DNA of 45,057 bases, from assembly GCA_903855985.1 (NCBI GenBank), contig CAIOAO010000015.1, positions 1 to 45,057 on the forward strand, in the 5' to 3' direction. A program made the translations under genes and the position numbers. Within the stretch, counting starts at the first letter, position 1. The number at the start of each line of letters is the position of its first letter. The stretch comes from an uncultured Opitutia bacterium. Lineage in GTDB: Bacteria; Verrucomicrobiota; Verrucomicrobiia; Opitutales; Opitutaceae. Below, in pieces: positions 33,287 to 41,780 of this stretch. The notes under the pieces are model-generated. The model saw only the letters and a program-made list of their open reading frames with translations. It made no database searches and was not told where the DNA came from.

Positions 33287-33355
33287 ATCGCGGAAACGCG
33301 AAAAAGCGGAAGCGAAGAATTTAGCATTGGGGCGGCTCCGCGTTTCCGCGATAAA
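33287..33355. repeat. Family A long palindrome, copy 2
   Basis: ATCGCGGAAACGCG (33287-33300) is perfectly inverted near 33339-33352. Further pairing is partial. The end TTTCCGCGATAAA agrees with the ends of the copies at 26351 and 42076. It abuts the stop codon of the EamA gene and lies 15 bp upstream of the lipoprotein start on the same strand. Confidence 0.8.
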
Positions 33356-33356
33356 C

Positions 33357-34268
33357 TCAGCGATTCAGCGTCAGCGCGATGCAGCCGGCGACGGCGATTA
33401 CGGCGCCGACAATCGAGCGGCGGGTGGGGCGGTCGCCCTCGAGCCAGAAGGCGATCGGGATGGCGAGGAGCGGTGTCGTGGCGGCGATGGGCAGGACGAG
33501 TCCGCTGGGCGTGGTGGCGAGGGCCCATTGGTAACAGCCGACGCCGGCAACCGGGCCGGCGAGGGCGTTGGCGAGCACCCAGCGCGGGCTGGTGCGGCGG
33601 ACGGCGGAATCGACGACCGGCGCGGGCGGCAACCGGCGGAACAGGCGCAGGATCAGGAACCAGAGAATGATGAAGACGACCCCGGCGAGGATGCGATGAT
33701 AGGTGGCGGTCAGGCCGAACGTGGCGTTGGCGACGTGTTCGCCGGCGGTGGTGGCGACGGTCACGCCCTTGCGGCTGACGAGGGCGCCGATTCCCTGGCC
33801 GGCGGCGGCGACCAGGCCAAAGAGGAAGCCGATCGGGCGGACGTGCACCTTGGGCGGACTGCTCTTGCTGGGCATGATAGCCACGGCGACGCCCACCAGG
33901 ATCACGCTGCCCCAGAGCACTTGTTGGGAGGTGAGCTTCGTCCCGAGCCAGAGCCATTCGCCCAAGGCGGCGATGGGGGCGGCGAGGCATTGGGTCATGA
34001 GCACCGTCAGCCGCGAGCCCAGCAGGGGCAGCGCGCCGTAGACGCCGAGGTCACCCAGCCCCATCCCGATCAGGCCGCTCAGGAGGAACCAACCGAGGCT
34101 GGCGCTGGCGAAACCGCGGCCGACGGTATGGGCGAAGAAGCCTAAAATCAGGGCTGCGACGACCAACCGGCCGAGGTTGGCGCGCAGGGCGCCCAAGGCC
34201 CGGACGCTATGGCTGGCGCAGGTGGCGTTGAGGGCAAAGAAGAAAGCGGCTAGAAACGAGGCAAACAT
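33357..34268 (-). CDS. EamA/DMT-superfamily transporter
   Basis: The 303-residue protein has about ten hydrophobic segments in two five-helix repeats, starting MFASFLAAFFFALNATCASH. The motifs LLSGLIGMGLGDLGVYGALP and, in the second half, GVGCYQWALATTPSGLVLPI and TPLLAIPIAFWLEGDRPT with GAVIAVAGC are typical of EamA proteins. These inner-membrane carriers usually export amino acids or other metabolites. It is divergent from the deoxyhypusine-synthase-like gene with 89 bp between starts, which may share regulation. Confidence 0.88.
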   Translation of the reverse strand: MFASFLAAFFFALNATCASHSVRALGALRANLGRLVVAALILGFFAHTVGRGFASASLGWFLLSGLIGMGLGDLGVYGALPLLGSRLTVLMTQCLAAPIAALGEWLWLGTKLTSQQVLWGSVILVGVAVAIMPSKSSPPKVHVRPIGFLFGLVAAAGQGIGALVSRKGVTVATTAGEHVANATFGLTATYHRILAGVVFIILWFLILRLFRRLPPAPVVDSAVRRTSPRWVLANALAGPVAGVGCYQWALATTPSGLVLPIAATTPLLAIPIAFWLEGDRPTRRSIVGAVIAVAGCIALTLNR

Positions 34269-34323
34269 CGTGTAACCAACGACAAGAGACGACTTAACCC
34301 CCCGTTGCGACGGTTTTTTGTGT

Positions 34324-34349
34324 CCACTGGATGGGCCCGCTGCTAGCCT
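34324..34349 (+). promoter_or_regulatory. Putative promoter of the DHS-like gene
   Basis: TAGCCT (34344-34349) lies 8 bp before the ATG at 34358, with no Shine-Dalgarno, the same arrangement as at 356, 2437 and 4700. The -35 is uncertain; TGTCCA about 17 bp upstream is the best candidate. Confidence 0.35.
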
Positions 34350-34357
34350 GCCTCTTT

Positions 34358-35404
34358 ATGAAAGCCAAGAAAGCCAAAGTGAAGCCGGAGGCGGTCAATG
34401 CCGCACTCGCGGCCAAGAAAGGCCCGGTTTCCAAGTTTATCGCCCAGCACTACCGCCACTTCAACGCCGCGGCGCTGTTGGACGCCGCCAAGGGTTACGA
34501 GACGCACCTCAACGCAGGCGGCAAGATGCTCGTCACCCTCGCCGGCGCGATGTCCACGGCGGAGCTCGGCATCTCGCTCGCGGAGATGATCCGGAAGGAC
34601 AAGGTCCACGCGATCGTCTGCACCGGCGCGAACCTGGAAGAGGATATTTTCAACCTCGTCGCGCACGATTACTACGAGCGCGTGCCGCAGTACCGTCACC
34701 TCACGGCGGCGGATGAGCAGAAGCTGCTGAACCGGCACATGAACCGGGTGACGGACACCTGCATCCCCGAGATGGAGGCCATGCGCCGCATCGAGAAGGT
34801 CGTGCTCGCGGAGTGGGTGAAGGCCGACCGCGCGGGCGAGCGGTATTTCCCGCACGAGTTCATGTACAAGATCCTGCGCGGCGGAAAGCTGAAGCAGAGC
34901 TACCAGATCGACCCGAAGAATTCCTGGATGCTGGCGGCGTGCGAAAAGAACCTGCCGATCATCGTCCCGGGCTGGGAGGATGCGACGCTGGGCAACATGT
35001 TTGCCGGCCACGTCATCAGCGGCCACGTGAAGAACGTACACACCGTCCGCACCGGCATCGAGTACATGACCGTGCTGGCCGAGTGGTACACGAAGACGGC
35101 AAAGAAGCTGCGCAACGGCGAGGGCTCGATCGGGTTTTTCCAGATCGGCGGCGGCATTGCGGGCGACTTCCCGATCTGCGTCGTGCCGATGCTGCACCAG
35201 GACCTGCAGCGCACGGGCGTGCCGCTCTGGGGCTACTTCGCCCAGATCAGCGACTCGACCACCAGCTACGGCAGCTATTCCGGCGCGGTGCCGAACGAGA
35301 AGATCACCTGGGGCAAGCTCGGGGCGAAGACGCCGAAGTTCATCGTGGAGAGTGACGCGACGATCGTGGCGCCGCTGATCTTCAGCTGGGTGCTGGGGAA
35401 GTGA
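34358..35404 (+). CDS. Deoxyhypusine synthase-like protein
   Basis: The 348-residue protein matches the deoxyhypusine synthase fold: TLAGAMSTAELGISLAEMIR, CTGANLEEDIFNLVAH, PGWEDATLGNMFAGH, and the active-site region TWGKLGAKTPKF followed by ESDATIVAPLIFSW. Lys320 in WGK aligns with the catalytic Lys329 of the human enzyme. In eukaryotes and archaea this NAD enzyme transfers the butylamine of spermidine to eIF5A. Bacteria lack eIF5A, and bacterial homologues have been linked to homospermidine formation. A polyamine role is therefore the better guess. ATG 34358 fits the Lys-rich start; a palindromic repeat begins at its stop. Confidence 0.85.
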   Translation: MKAKKAKVKPEAVNAALAAKKGPVSKFIAQHYRHFNAAALLDAAKGYETHLNAGGKMLVTLAGAMSTAELGISLAEMIRKDKVHAIVCTGANLEEDIFNLVAHDYYERVPQYRHLTAADEQKLLNRHMNRVTDTCIPEMEAMRRIEKVVLAEWVKADRAGERYFPHEFMYKILRGGKLKQSYQIDPKNSWMLAACEKNLPIIVPGWEDATLGNMFAGHVISGHVKNVHTVRTGIEYMTVLAEWYTKTAKKLRNGEGSIGFFQIGGGIAGDFPICVVPMLHQDLQRTGVPLWGYFAQISDSTTSYGSYSGAVPNEKITWGKLGAKTPKFIVESDATIVAPLIFSWVLGK

Positions 35405-35560
35405 GGTAGGGCGGGACCGCTGGGTCCGCCAAACCGGGTCAAATCTTGCCCGCGGATTTCGCGGATTGGCGCGGATAAATTCGGGTCATCCGCGTTTATC
35501 CGCGCACTCCGCGGCAAGGTATTCTCAGGAAATGGCGCGCCCAGCGGTCGCGCCCTACCT
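35404..35560. repeat. Nested long palindrome, second example
   Basis: Outer arms 35404-35430 and 35534-35560 match at 24 of 27 positions and contain GACCGCTGGG. The inner arms 35446-35476 and 35488-35517 contain CGCGGAT-type heptamers three times per arm at 9-10-bp phase (GCGGAT at 35452, 35461, 35471). The outer arm begins on the last base of the stop codon of the DHS-like gene. The rest of the gap to 35615 shows no gene. Confidence 0.88.
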
Positions 35561-35615
35561 ATATTTCCGCCCAAAATCTTTGCGTCTTGGCGGGATTGCG
35601 TGAGCGTCTAGGCCG

Positions 35616-37793
35616 ATGCCCAACGCCCTTGCGCACGAGAAATCGCCCTACCTGTTGCAGCATGCCGACAATCCCGTGGCTTGGCTGCCGTGGGGCGAGG
35701 CCGCGTTTGCCCGGGCCCGGGCCGAGGACAAGCCGATCTTCCTGAGCATCGGCTACTCGACGTGTCACTGGTGCCACGTGATGGCGCACGAGTCGTTTGA
35801 GAACCCGGAGACGGCGGAGATCCTCAACGCGCATTTCATCCCCGTCAAAGTGGACCGCGAGGAGCGGCCCGACGTGGACAAGGTGTACATGACCTACGTG
35901 CAGGCGATGACCGGCCACGGCGGCTGGCCGCTGAGCGCATGGCTGACGCCGGAGTTGAAACCGTTTTATGGCGGCACCTATTTTCCGCCCGAGGACCGGC
36001 ACGGCCGCGCCGGCTTTCCGGCCATCCTGCGCGCGATCGCGCGCGGGTGGAAAGAGGAGCGCGCCAAGCTGGTGGCCGAGGGCGACCGGGTGATCGCGAT
36101 GCTGCGCGAGCACTACCTGGAGAAGGCGCCGGCGCCGGCGGCGGATGACCTCACGGTGGCGGGCGGCGACGCGTTTGAGAAGGGGCTGCGCTATTTCTTT
36201 GAATCCTTCGACGCGGATCACGGCGGCTTCGGCAATGCGCCGAAATTTCCCCGGGCCTCGAACCTCAATTTTCTCTTCCGCTGCGCCGCGATCCAGGGCG
36301 TGACGGGCGAGGTTGGCGCGGAGGCGATCCGGTTGGTGGCCTCAACCCTGCGCGGCATGGCGCGGGGCGGGATCCACGACCACGTGGGCGGCGGTTATCA
36401 CCGCTACTCGGTCGACGCGGAGTGGTTCGTGCCGCACTTCGAGAAAATGCTCTACGACCAGGCGCAGATTGCGCTCAACGCCCTCGAGGCGGTGCAGGCG
36501 ACGGGCGACGAGCGGTTTGCGTGGATGGCGCGGGATATCTTCGACTACGTGCGGCGCGAACTGACCAGCCTGGCCGGCGGATTTTTCACGGCGGAGGACG
36601 CGGATAGCGCGCCGCCGGGGACGAAGCAAAGTGACAAGTCACGAGTGACGAGTGACGAGAAGGTGAAGCACGTCGAGGGGGCGTTTTATGTCTGGAGCGC
36701 GGCGGAGTTGCGGGAGCTTCTCGGGGAGGACGCGGCGTTGTTTGGGGCGCACTTCAACGTGAAGGAGGCGGGAAATGTGGAGGCGGAGCGGGACCCGCAC
36801 GGAGAGTTTGTCGGGAAAAACATCCTGGTGCAGCGGCATCCGCTGATGGGAACCGCGGCGCAGTTTGGGCTGACGCCCGAGCAGGCAAACGAGCGGATCC
36901 TGGCGGCGCTGGCCAAGTTGCGCAAAGTGCGGGCGCGGCGTCCACGCCCGTTGCTCGATGACAAGATCATCACCGCGAACAACGGACTGATGATTTCCGC
37001 GCTGGCCAAAGGCGCGCTGGTCCTGGGCGAGCCCGAGCACCTGTCGGCGGCGATTCGGGCCGCGGAATTTGTGCGGCGCGAGCTGTTTGATCCCGCGACC
37101 GGCGGGCTGTTTCGCAGCTGGCGCCAGACCCGCGGCGCGGCGGAGGGATTTGCCGAGGACTACGCCTATCTCATCCAGGGGCTCCTCGACCTGTATGAGG
37201 CGACGTTTGAACTCCGCTGGCTGGAATGGGCGGAGCAACTCCAGGGGGCGATGGACACGCGGTTTTGGGATGAAACCGGCGGCGGCTATTTCAATTCCCG
37301 CGCGGATGACGCGGCGATCGTGCTGCGGTTGAAGGAAGATTACGACGGGGCGGAGCCGGCGCCGAGTTCGGTGGCGGCAACGAACCTGTTGCGGCTGGCG
37401 GCGATGCTGCACGATGAAACGCTCCACGCCCGCGCGGTGCGCACGCTGGAGGCCTTCCGGGCGCAATGGAGCGGCACGCCGCACGCGATGCCGGAGATGC
37501 TCGGTGCGCTGGGGAGCGCGCTCGAGCCTCCGCGTCAGGTCGTGCTCGCGGGGGACCCGCGCGAGCCGGATTTCCAGGCCTTGCTGGCGGTGTTGCACGA
37601 GCGGTTGGGGTCGCGGCGAGTCGTGCTGGCGGTCACCAGCGAAGTGGACCGCGAGTGGCTGGGGGCGCGCTCCCCCTGGCTGGCGGAGATGCGGCCGGTG
37701 GGGGGACACGCGACCGCCTTTGTGTGTGAACGCTTTGCCTGCCAGGCGCCGGTGACGGATCCGGCGGCGCTGCGGGATTTGCTGGTTCGGTAA
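35616..37793 (+). CDS. YyaL/DUF255 thioredoxin-domain protein (SPATA20-like)
   Basis: The 725-residue protein opens with [20 protein letters not shown], a near-invariant family start. A thioredoxin-like domain follows with C50-H51-W52-C53 in [15 protein letters not shown]. The rest is an (alpha/alpha) barrel resembling N-acylglucosamine 2-epimerase or glycosidase folds ([53 protein letters not shown]). Function is not established. Between residues about 334 and 350 a short segment is encoded by a heptamer repeat (36631-36659), where the family normally runs directly from the ADS motif to the EGAFYVW strand. The frame is kept, so the insertion is tolerated. Confidence 0.9.
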   Translation: MPNALAHEKSPYLLQHADNPVAWLPWGEAAFARARAEDKPIFLSIGYSTCHWCHVMAHESFENPETAEILNAHFIPVKVDREERPDVDKVYMTYVQAMTGHGGWPLSAWLTPELKPFYGGTYFPPEDRHGRAGFPAILRAIARGWKEERAKLVAEGDRVIAMLREHYLEKAPAPAADDLTVAGGDAFEKGLRYFFESFDADHGGFGNAPKFPRASNLNFLFRCAAIQGVTGEVGAEAIRLVASTLRGMARGGIHDHVGGGYHRYSVDAEWFVPHFEKMLYDQAQIALNALEAVQATGDERFAWMARDIFDYVRRELTSLAGGFFTAEDADSAPPGTKQSDKSRVTSDEKVKHVEGAFYVWSAAELRELLGEDAALFGAHFNVKEAGNVEAERDPHGEFVGKNILVQRHPLMGTAAQFGLTPEQANERILAALAKLRKVRARRPRPLLDDKIITANNGLMISALAKGALVLGEPEHLSAAIRAAEFVRRELFDPATGGLFRSWRQTRGAAEGFAEDYAYLIQGLLDLYEATFELRWLEWAEQLQGAMDTRFWDETGGGYFNSRADDAAIVLRLKEDYDGAEPAPSSVAATNLLRLAAMLHDETLHARAVRTLEAFRAQWSGTPHAMPEMLGALGSALEPPRQVVLAGDPREPDFQALLAVLHERLGSRRVVLAVTSEVDREWLGARSPWLAEMRPVGGHATAFVCERFACQAPVTDPAALRDLLVR
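36631..36659 (+). repeat. Heptamer repeat inside the YyaL-like gene
   Basis: GTGACAAGTCAC is followed by two GAGTGAC units and a partial GAG. It encodes a Ser/Asp/Lys-rich stretch (DKSRVTSDE) with no counterpart in the usual family sequence. It looks like an intergenic-type simple repeat captured in frame. Confidence 0.6.
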
Positions 37794-37842
37794 GTGCTTT
37801 TCCACGTTGCCCTTGGCAGGGGCCCAACCCACGCTGCGGGCC

Positions 37843-38418
37843 GTGAAAATTCTCGCCGTTGAAGACGATGCGGTGTCCCGCGCAGTGCTGCGCCAGGCGC
37901 TGCGCAAGCTGGGCCACGAGGTCATCGAGGCCGCGAATGGCGAGGACGCCTGGAAGCTGGCGACGGCGGAGCATGCGCGGGTGGTGGTGAGTGACTGGGC
38001 CATGCCGCAGATGGACGGGCTCGAGCTCTGCCGCCGCATCCGCAAGGCCGCGGGGGCCGACTACACGTATTTCATCCTGCTCACCGCGCGCGATGCGACG
38101 GGTGAAAACCAGCAGGAGGCGGCGGATGCGGGCGTGGATGATTTCCTGACGAAGCCGCTCGATATCGAGGAACTCTGGACCCGCCTGCGCGTCGCGGAGC
38201 GCATCCTGCGGTATGCGACCCAGGTCCGCCAGCTCGAGGAGATGCTCCCGATCTGCTCGTACTGCAAAAAAATCCGCGACGACCAGAACTACTGGCAGCA
38301 GATCGAGGGTTACATCAACGAGCGGACCGGCAGCGAATTCAGCCATTCCATCTGCCCGGATTGCTACCAGCGCGTGGTGATTCCCGAGCTGGAGAAACTC
38401 AAGCACCCCGCGAAATGA
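37843..38418 (+). CDS. Response regulator with C-terminal Cys4 motif
   Basis: Starting at GTG 37843 the protein has 191 residues. The receiver domain has ILAVEDDAVSR, phospho-acceptor Asp51 in VVSDWAMPQMDG and DDFLTKPLD. A helix (RILRYATQVRQLEEM) leads to a tail with Cys138, Cys141, Cys171 and Cys174 (ICSYCKKIRDD and ICPDCYQ), likely a zinc ribbon. The same tail occurs at the ends of various receiver and sensor proteins; its task is unclear. No DNA-binding domain is present. A TTG at 37807 would extend it by 12 residues. Its stop overlaps slyX (ATGA). Confidence 0.85.
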   Translation: MKILAVEDDAVSRAVLRQALRKLGHEVIEAANGEDAWKLATAEHARVVVSDWAMPQMDGLELCRRIRKAAGADYTYFILLTARDATGENQQEAADAGVDDFLTKPLDIEELWTRLRVAERILRYATQVRQLEEMLPICSYCKKIRDDQNYWQQIEGYINERTGSEFSHSICPDCYQRVVIPELEKLKHPAK

Positions 38419-38615
38419 ACGACCGCGTACTGCGGCTGGAGGAGAAGGTCGCCTACCTGGAACGCCATGTGACGGAGCAGGACAAGGCGATGCTGGAGCT
38501 CACCGAGACGCTGTCCCGAGTCCGGCAGGAGCTGCGTAAGCTGCGCGAGCGGATGACCGACACGGCGACCGGCGACGGCGGGGAGCCGGCCGACGAGCGT
38601 CCGCCGCATTACTGA
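38415..38615 (+). CDS. slyX: SlyX-like protein
   Basis: The 66-residue protein is a short coiled coil (RLEEKVAYLERHVTEQDKAM, TLSRVRQELRKLRERM) ending in the family hallmark PPHY. SlyX function is unknown. Its start overlaps the stop of the response regulator (ATGA at 38415-38418), so both are translated from one message. The last 7 bases overlap the end of the convergent beta-helix gene. Confidence 0.82.
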   Translation: MNDRVLRLEEKVAYLERHVTEQDKAMLELTETLSRVRQELRKLRERMTDTATGDGGEPADERPPHY

Positions 38616-40186
38616 GTCCGGGCCTGGCGGACAATCACTTCACCCACGTGGCTGAGCCGGTGGGGAATCTGCTCCAGGTGGGTTACGCGCCGGCCGTTGC
38701 ACGAGAGATTTTCGAGCAAGAGTTTCCCGATTCCGGCGTGGGCCTCGCCCTCGACGATGAGCGCAGCCTTGGCCGCCGGGGCGCCGTGGAAGGTCAGGTT
38801 GATGAGCTCGAGTTGGCCGATGACCGGCCCCTGCGCATCGAGCAGTGAGGCGAGACGCGGGGCATCGTCGAAGGCGCAATCCACGGCGCGGATCGTGCCG
38901 TAGCGCGCGGGCCGGCCCCCGACGGCGGGCTGGAGCGGATGGACCAGGAAGGTACTATAAATCATCCCGACGAAGTCGCAGTCCTCAAACGTGAAGTCGC
39001 CCTGGTCGTGCGCGGCAAAAAATCCGAGCCGCACGCCGCTCGCCCGGAGATTCCAGCCGAGCATCCGGCGGATGACGTGGTCCTGCGACGAGCGCGTGTC
39101 GTAGGCCCCGAGGTAGTGGCCCGAGGCGAAGCAGTCGTCGTTGGCCGCGACGAGGCAGTCCTCGATCAGCACGCGGTGGCAGCTGCCGGTGTTGATCCCG
39201 TCGGCGTACTCGGGGGTGCAGGCGGGCGGCGTCAGGATCTTGAGGTTGCGCAGCGTGAGGTCGTCACAGCCGCGGCAGTTGACGTTGAAATTGCGGCCGT
39301 TGCGGATCAGCAGGCCGTCCACGTGGATCCGGCGCGAGCCCGTGATGAACAGCGGGGACTGGGTCAGCCACGGACACAGCTCGTTGGCGGTGTAGTAGTC
39401 CACGATGCCGTGCGAGTACTGGTTTCCGCCGTGGACGTAATGCTCGTAGGCCTGCTGGTCGATGCAGCCGCGGCCGAGGAGGGAGACATCCGCGCAATCC
39501 TGGAGCCAAAGACCGTGGCGGTGCTCGTTCTCACCGTGCGCGCTGGCCTTGATTTTCAGCAGGCAGCCGGGTGCGAGGTAGACCTGGAAATTCCGCCCGG
39601 CTTTCACGTGCAACTGCGTGACGAGGTAAATCCCGGCGGGCACGACGAGGGTGCGGCCGGTGCCATTCACGGCAGCGAAGGCGCGGTGAAAGTTTTCCGT
39701 CTGGTCGGTGGCGCCGCTGCGATCCGTGAGGAATGCCGCGGCGTCCACGACGGCGGGGTCGTCTGGCCGGGGCCGGCTGATTTCCGGTTCCTCGATGATC
39801 AGGATCAGCGGCGGCAGTGCGTTGATGCGCACGATGAAATATCGCGGGCCACGCGGTCCAGAGCCGAACGTCAGGCGGCGGCCGGCGGCGGTGGCGGATA
39901 TTTTCCGGCGCAGCGGATGAATACGGAAGGAGCGGATCTCCTCCTCGACCTCGATCTGCAGCTCCACGTCGCCGGCGGCCGCGAAGTGGGCGTAATGCAG
40001 GTGCATGCCGGCGGGGTCATAGATGTGGCAGTACGAGGGCAGCTGACCGTAGGCCGCGGTGAGGCGGTCGCGCTCGGCGGCGTCCATGGGCGGCGTTTCG
40101 ACCACCGCGACCGGCTGGCCGTTCGCGTGCAGCCGGAACGACCGGCTGGCGACATCGCCGGCAATGAAGTAATCCGTGATGGCCAC
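38609..40186 (-). CDS. Right-handed beta-helix protein, GH28/polygalacturonase-like
   Basis: The 525-residue protein has a beta-sandwich-like N-terminal part (about residues 1-140). It is followed by a beta-helix starting AFLTDRSGATDQTENFHRAF and TLVVPAGIYLVTQLHVKAG, the typical pectinase-superfamily entry. Active-site style motifs are EYADGINTGS and VAANDDCFASGHY, which resemble the NTDGI and DDC segments of GH28 glycosidases, but the later GHG motif is not clear. No signal peptide is visible. A role on uronate-containing or dextran-like glycans is plausible. It lies 22 bp after the membrane coiled-coil gene on the same strand. Confidence 0.75.
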   Translation of the reverse strand: MAITDYFIAGDVASRSFRLHANGQPVAVVETPPMDAAERDRLTAAYGQLPSYCHIYDPAGMHLHYAHFAAAGDVELQIEVEEEIRSFRIHPLRRKISATAAGRRLTFGSGPRGPRYFIVRINALPPLILIIEEPEISRPRPDDPAVVDAAAFLTDRSGATDQTENFHRAFAAVNGTGRTLVVPAGIYLVTQLHVKAGRNFQVYLAPGCLLKIKASAHGENEHRHGLWLQDCADVSLLGRGCIDQQAYEHYVHGGNQYSHGIVDYYTANELCPWLTQSPLFITGSRRIHVDGLLIRNGRNFNVNCRGCDDLTLRNLKILTPPACTPEYADGINTGSCHRVLIEDCLVAANDDCFASGHYLGAYDTRSSQDHVIRRMLGWNLRASGVRLGFFAAHDQGDFTFEDCDFVGMIYSTFLVHPLQPAVGGRPARYGTIRAVDCAFDDAPRLASLLDAQGPVIGQLELINLTFHGAPAAKAALIVEGEAHAGIGKLLLENLSCNGRRVTHLEQIPHRLSHVGEVIVRQARTQ

Positions 40187-40208
40187 AGGCGAGCCGGCGA
40201 CCGCCCGC

Positions 40209-41654
40209 TCAGAACGTCGCGTTGACTTCCGCCTGCTGACCGGGATCCAGGGAACGGCTGCCGAGCGCGGCGCACTCGGTCTCGTCGTTCTTGTAGAGTT
40301 TGAATTTCACCGGCGCGGCGGCGTCGCTGGTTTCCCAGCGCCACTTGCCGATGGAGACAAACTGGAGCGGCACGCCCTTGTCCCAGCTCAGGCCCGGGCC
40401 CTCGCCGCGGATGAAGAGGCGGTTGCCGATGCCGATGTAGGCGGTGACGAGGAGGCGGGTGGCGCCGCCGGAGGAGATGACGGTTTCCGTCACCTCGGCG
40501 CTGGCGCGGGGCGACTCGTCCGGTGCGATTTGGCTGAATTCACTTTGGGCGACGCTGGGCCCGGCTTCGTCCGTGGGACTGAGGAGGGGCTCTTCCGGCG
40601 GGGCAGCCACCGGCGCGGGCTCGGTGGTTTCCACCGGCTTGGGTTTGCGCGGGGCGCGCTTCTTGACGGGTTTGGGTTCCGTGGTGGGAGGCGTGCCCTC
40701 CGGCGCCGAGGTTTCCGCCGTTGCCGGGGTGCTGGCAGACAAGTCCGAGGGTGCGGTGGTGGGTGTGGCCTCCACGGGCGCGGGGGACAGCTGGGTGGGA
40801 TCCGAGGAAAGCAGGCTGCCCGCGAACGGGGCGATGGTCACCTCGGGGGCGATGGAGGCGACGTCGCCGATGAAGGGCGTGGCGGTCGGGGGCACCACCG
40901 GGATGATGTGCAGGCCCTCCTCGGTGGGCTTGGACGCGGATTTGACGGACTTGGTCTTTTCGACCGCCGGCTCGACCGGCGGGGTCGCCGGCGCGGCGGC
41001 AGGAGCCGGGATGGCGGCAAGGGCGGCTGAGATCTTGGCGAGGGCGGAGTGGGTGGCGGAAGTGAGCGCCTCGGGGGCGGCGGCGAGGGCCGCTTGGGCG
41101 GCGGTGAGGTGCCGCTGGGTGGTGGCCTCGAGCTTGGTGAGTTCGCCGGACGCGTGGTCGACCTTGTCGGCGATGGCCTCGAGCCGGTCGCTTTCGGAGG
41201 CGCGCAACTGGGCGAGTTCCTTTTTCAATTCCTCGCGCTCTTCGGCCTGGGCGTTGGCGAGGAGGGTTTCGAACTCGGTGATCTTCGCCTGGAGCACCGC
41301 CGGGAGCTGCTCGGCCGAGCGGAGGTTTTTCTGGGCGAGCTCGGCGATGGCGTGGAGGCCCTGGGCGGCGATGCTGATCTGCTCGGCGGAGGTGGTGACG
41401 GTGCTGGCGAGGGCCTCCAGGGCGCGCTGGCGGTCGTCGAGGGCCTCGTTTTTCTCGCGCTCCACGTGGCTGACGAGCGGCACGAAGAGCACGATGGCGC
41501 CGGCGATGACGCAGGTCACGATCGACAGGACGGCGGTGGAGGAGAGCGGGGTGGGACTCCGGGCGGCGATGAACAGGCCCGCCAGCAGCAGGGCGACATC
41601 CGTGAGGATGAAAATCCAAAGGGGCAGTTTCGGAGTCGGCGAGGAGGGCATCAT
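40209..41654 (-). CDS. Membrane-anchored coiled-coil protein with C-terminal beta-domain
   Basis: Two membrane helices (LPLWIFILTDVALLLAGLFI; STAVLSIVTCVIAGAIVLFV) precede a long coiled coil (about residues 65-210; EREELKKELAQLRASESDRL). A Pro/Ala/Thr-rich linker with a basic patch (KPVKKRAPRKPKP) follows. The last 90 residues form a beta-rich domain with RLFIRGEGPGLSWDKGVPLQ and FVSIGKWRWE, resembling starch-binding or early-set carbohydrate modules. Full function is unknown. Start could be 41654 or the next ATG at 41651. It is upstream of the GH28-like gene, and the two may be co-transcribed. Confidence 0.7.
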   Translation of the reverse strand: MMPSSPTPKLPLWIFILTDVALLLAGLFIAARSPTPLSSTAVLSIVTCVIAGAIVLFVPLVSHVEREKNEALDDRQRALEALASTVTTSAEQISIAAQGLHAIAELAQKNLRSAEQLPAVLQAKITEFETLLANAQAEEREELKKELAQLRASESDRLEAIADKVDHASGELTKLEATTQRHLTAAQAALAAAPEALTSATHSALAKISAALAAIPAPAAAPATPPVEPAVEKTKSVKSASKPTEEGLHIIPVVPPTATPFIGDVASIAPEVTIAPFAGSLLSSDPTQLSPAPVEATPTTAPSDLSASTPATAETSAPEGTPPTTEPKPVKKRAPRKPKPVETTEPAPVAAPPEEPLLSPTDEAGPSVAQSEFSQIAPDESPRASAEVTETVISSGGATRLLVTAYIGIGNRLFIRGEGPGLSWDKGVPLQFVSIGKWRWETSDAAAPVKFKLYKNDETECAALGSRSLDPGQQAEVNATF

Positions 41655-41704
41655 GGGGATTTTTCCAACCGCGGAAGTGTGTGCGGCGCGGGGGAGTATT
41701 TTTC

Positions 41705-41721
41705 AACCACGGATTGCGCGG
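41705..41721. repeat. Half remnant of the CACGGAT palindrome family
   Basis: AACCACGGATTGCGCGG is nearly the same as the start of the inner arm at 21975-21991, but no inverted partner follows. It sits between two divergent genes, 60 bp upstream of the start at 41781. Confidence 0.6.
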
Positions 41722-41780
41722 CGGGCCCGGGCTTTGGGTTTCCCCTCGGGGGGCATTCCTGCCATCACCGGGGCACGCCC

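Noticed and set aside
34301-34320. Terminator-like CCGT-TGCG-ACGG followed by T-run
   Set aside because: The stem has only 4 bp, and it lies between two divergent genes where no upstream plus-strand transcript would need termination.
41049-41780. Upstream extension of the 93-residue hypothetical protein
   Set aside because: The extension is Gly/Glu/Leu-rich antisense of the membrane coiled-coil gene. The ATG at 41781 begins a normal-looking protein.
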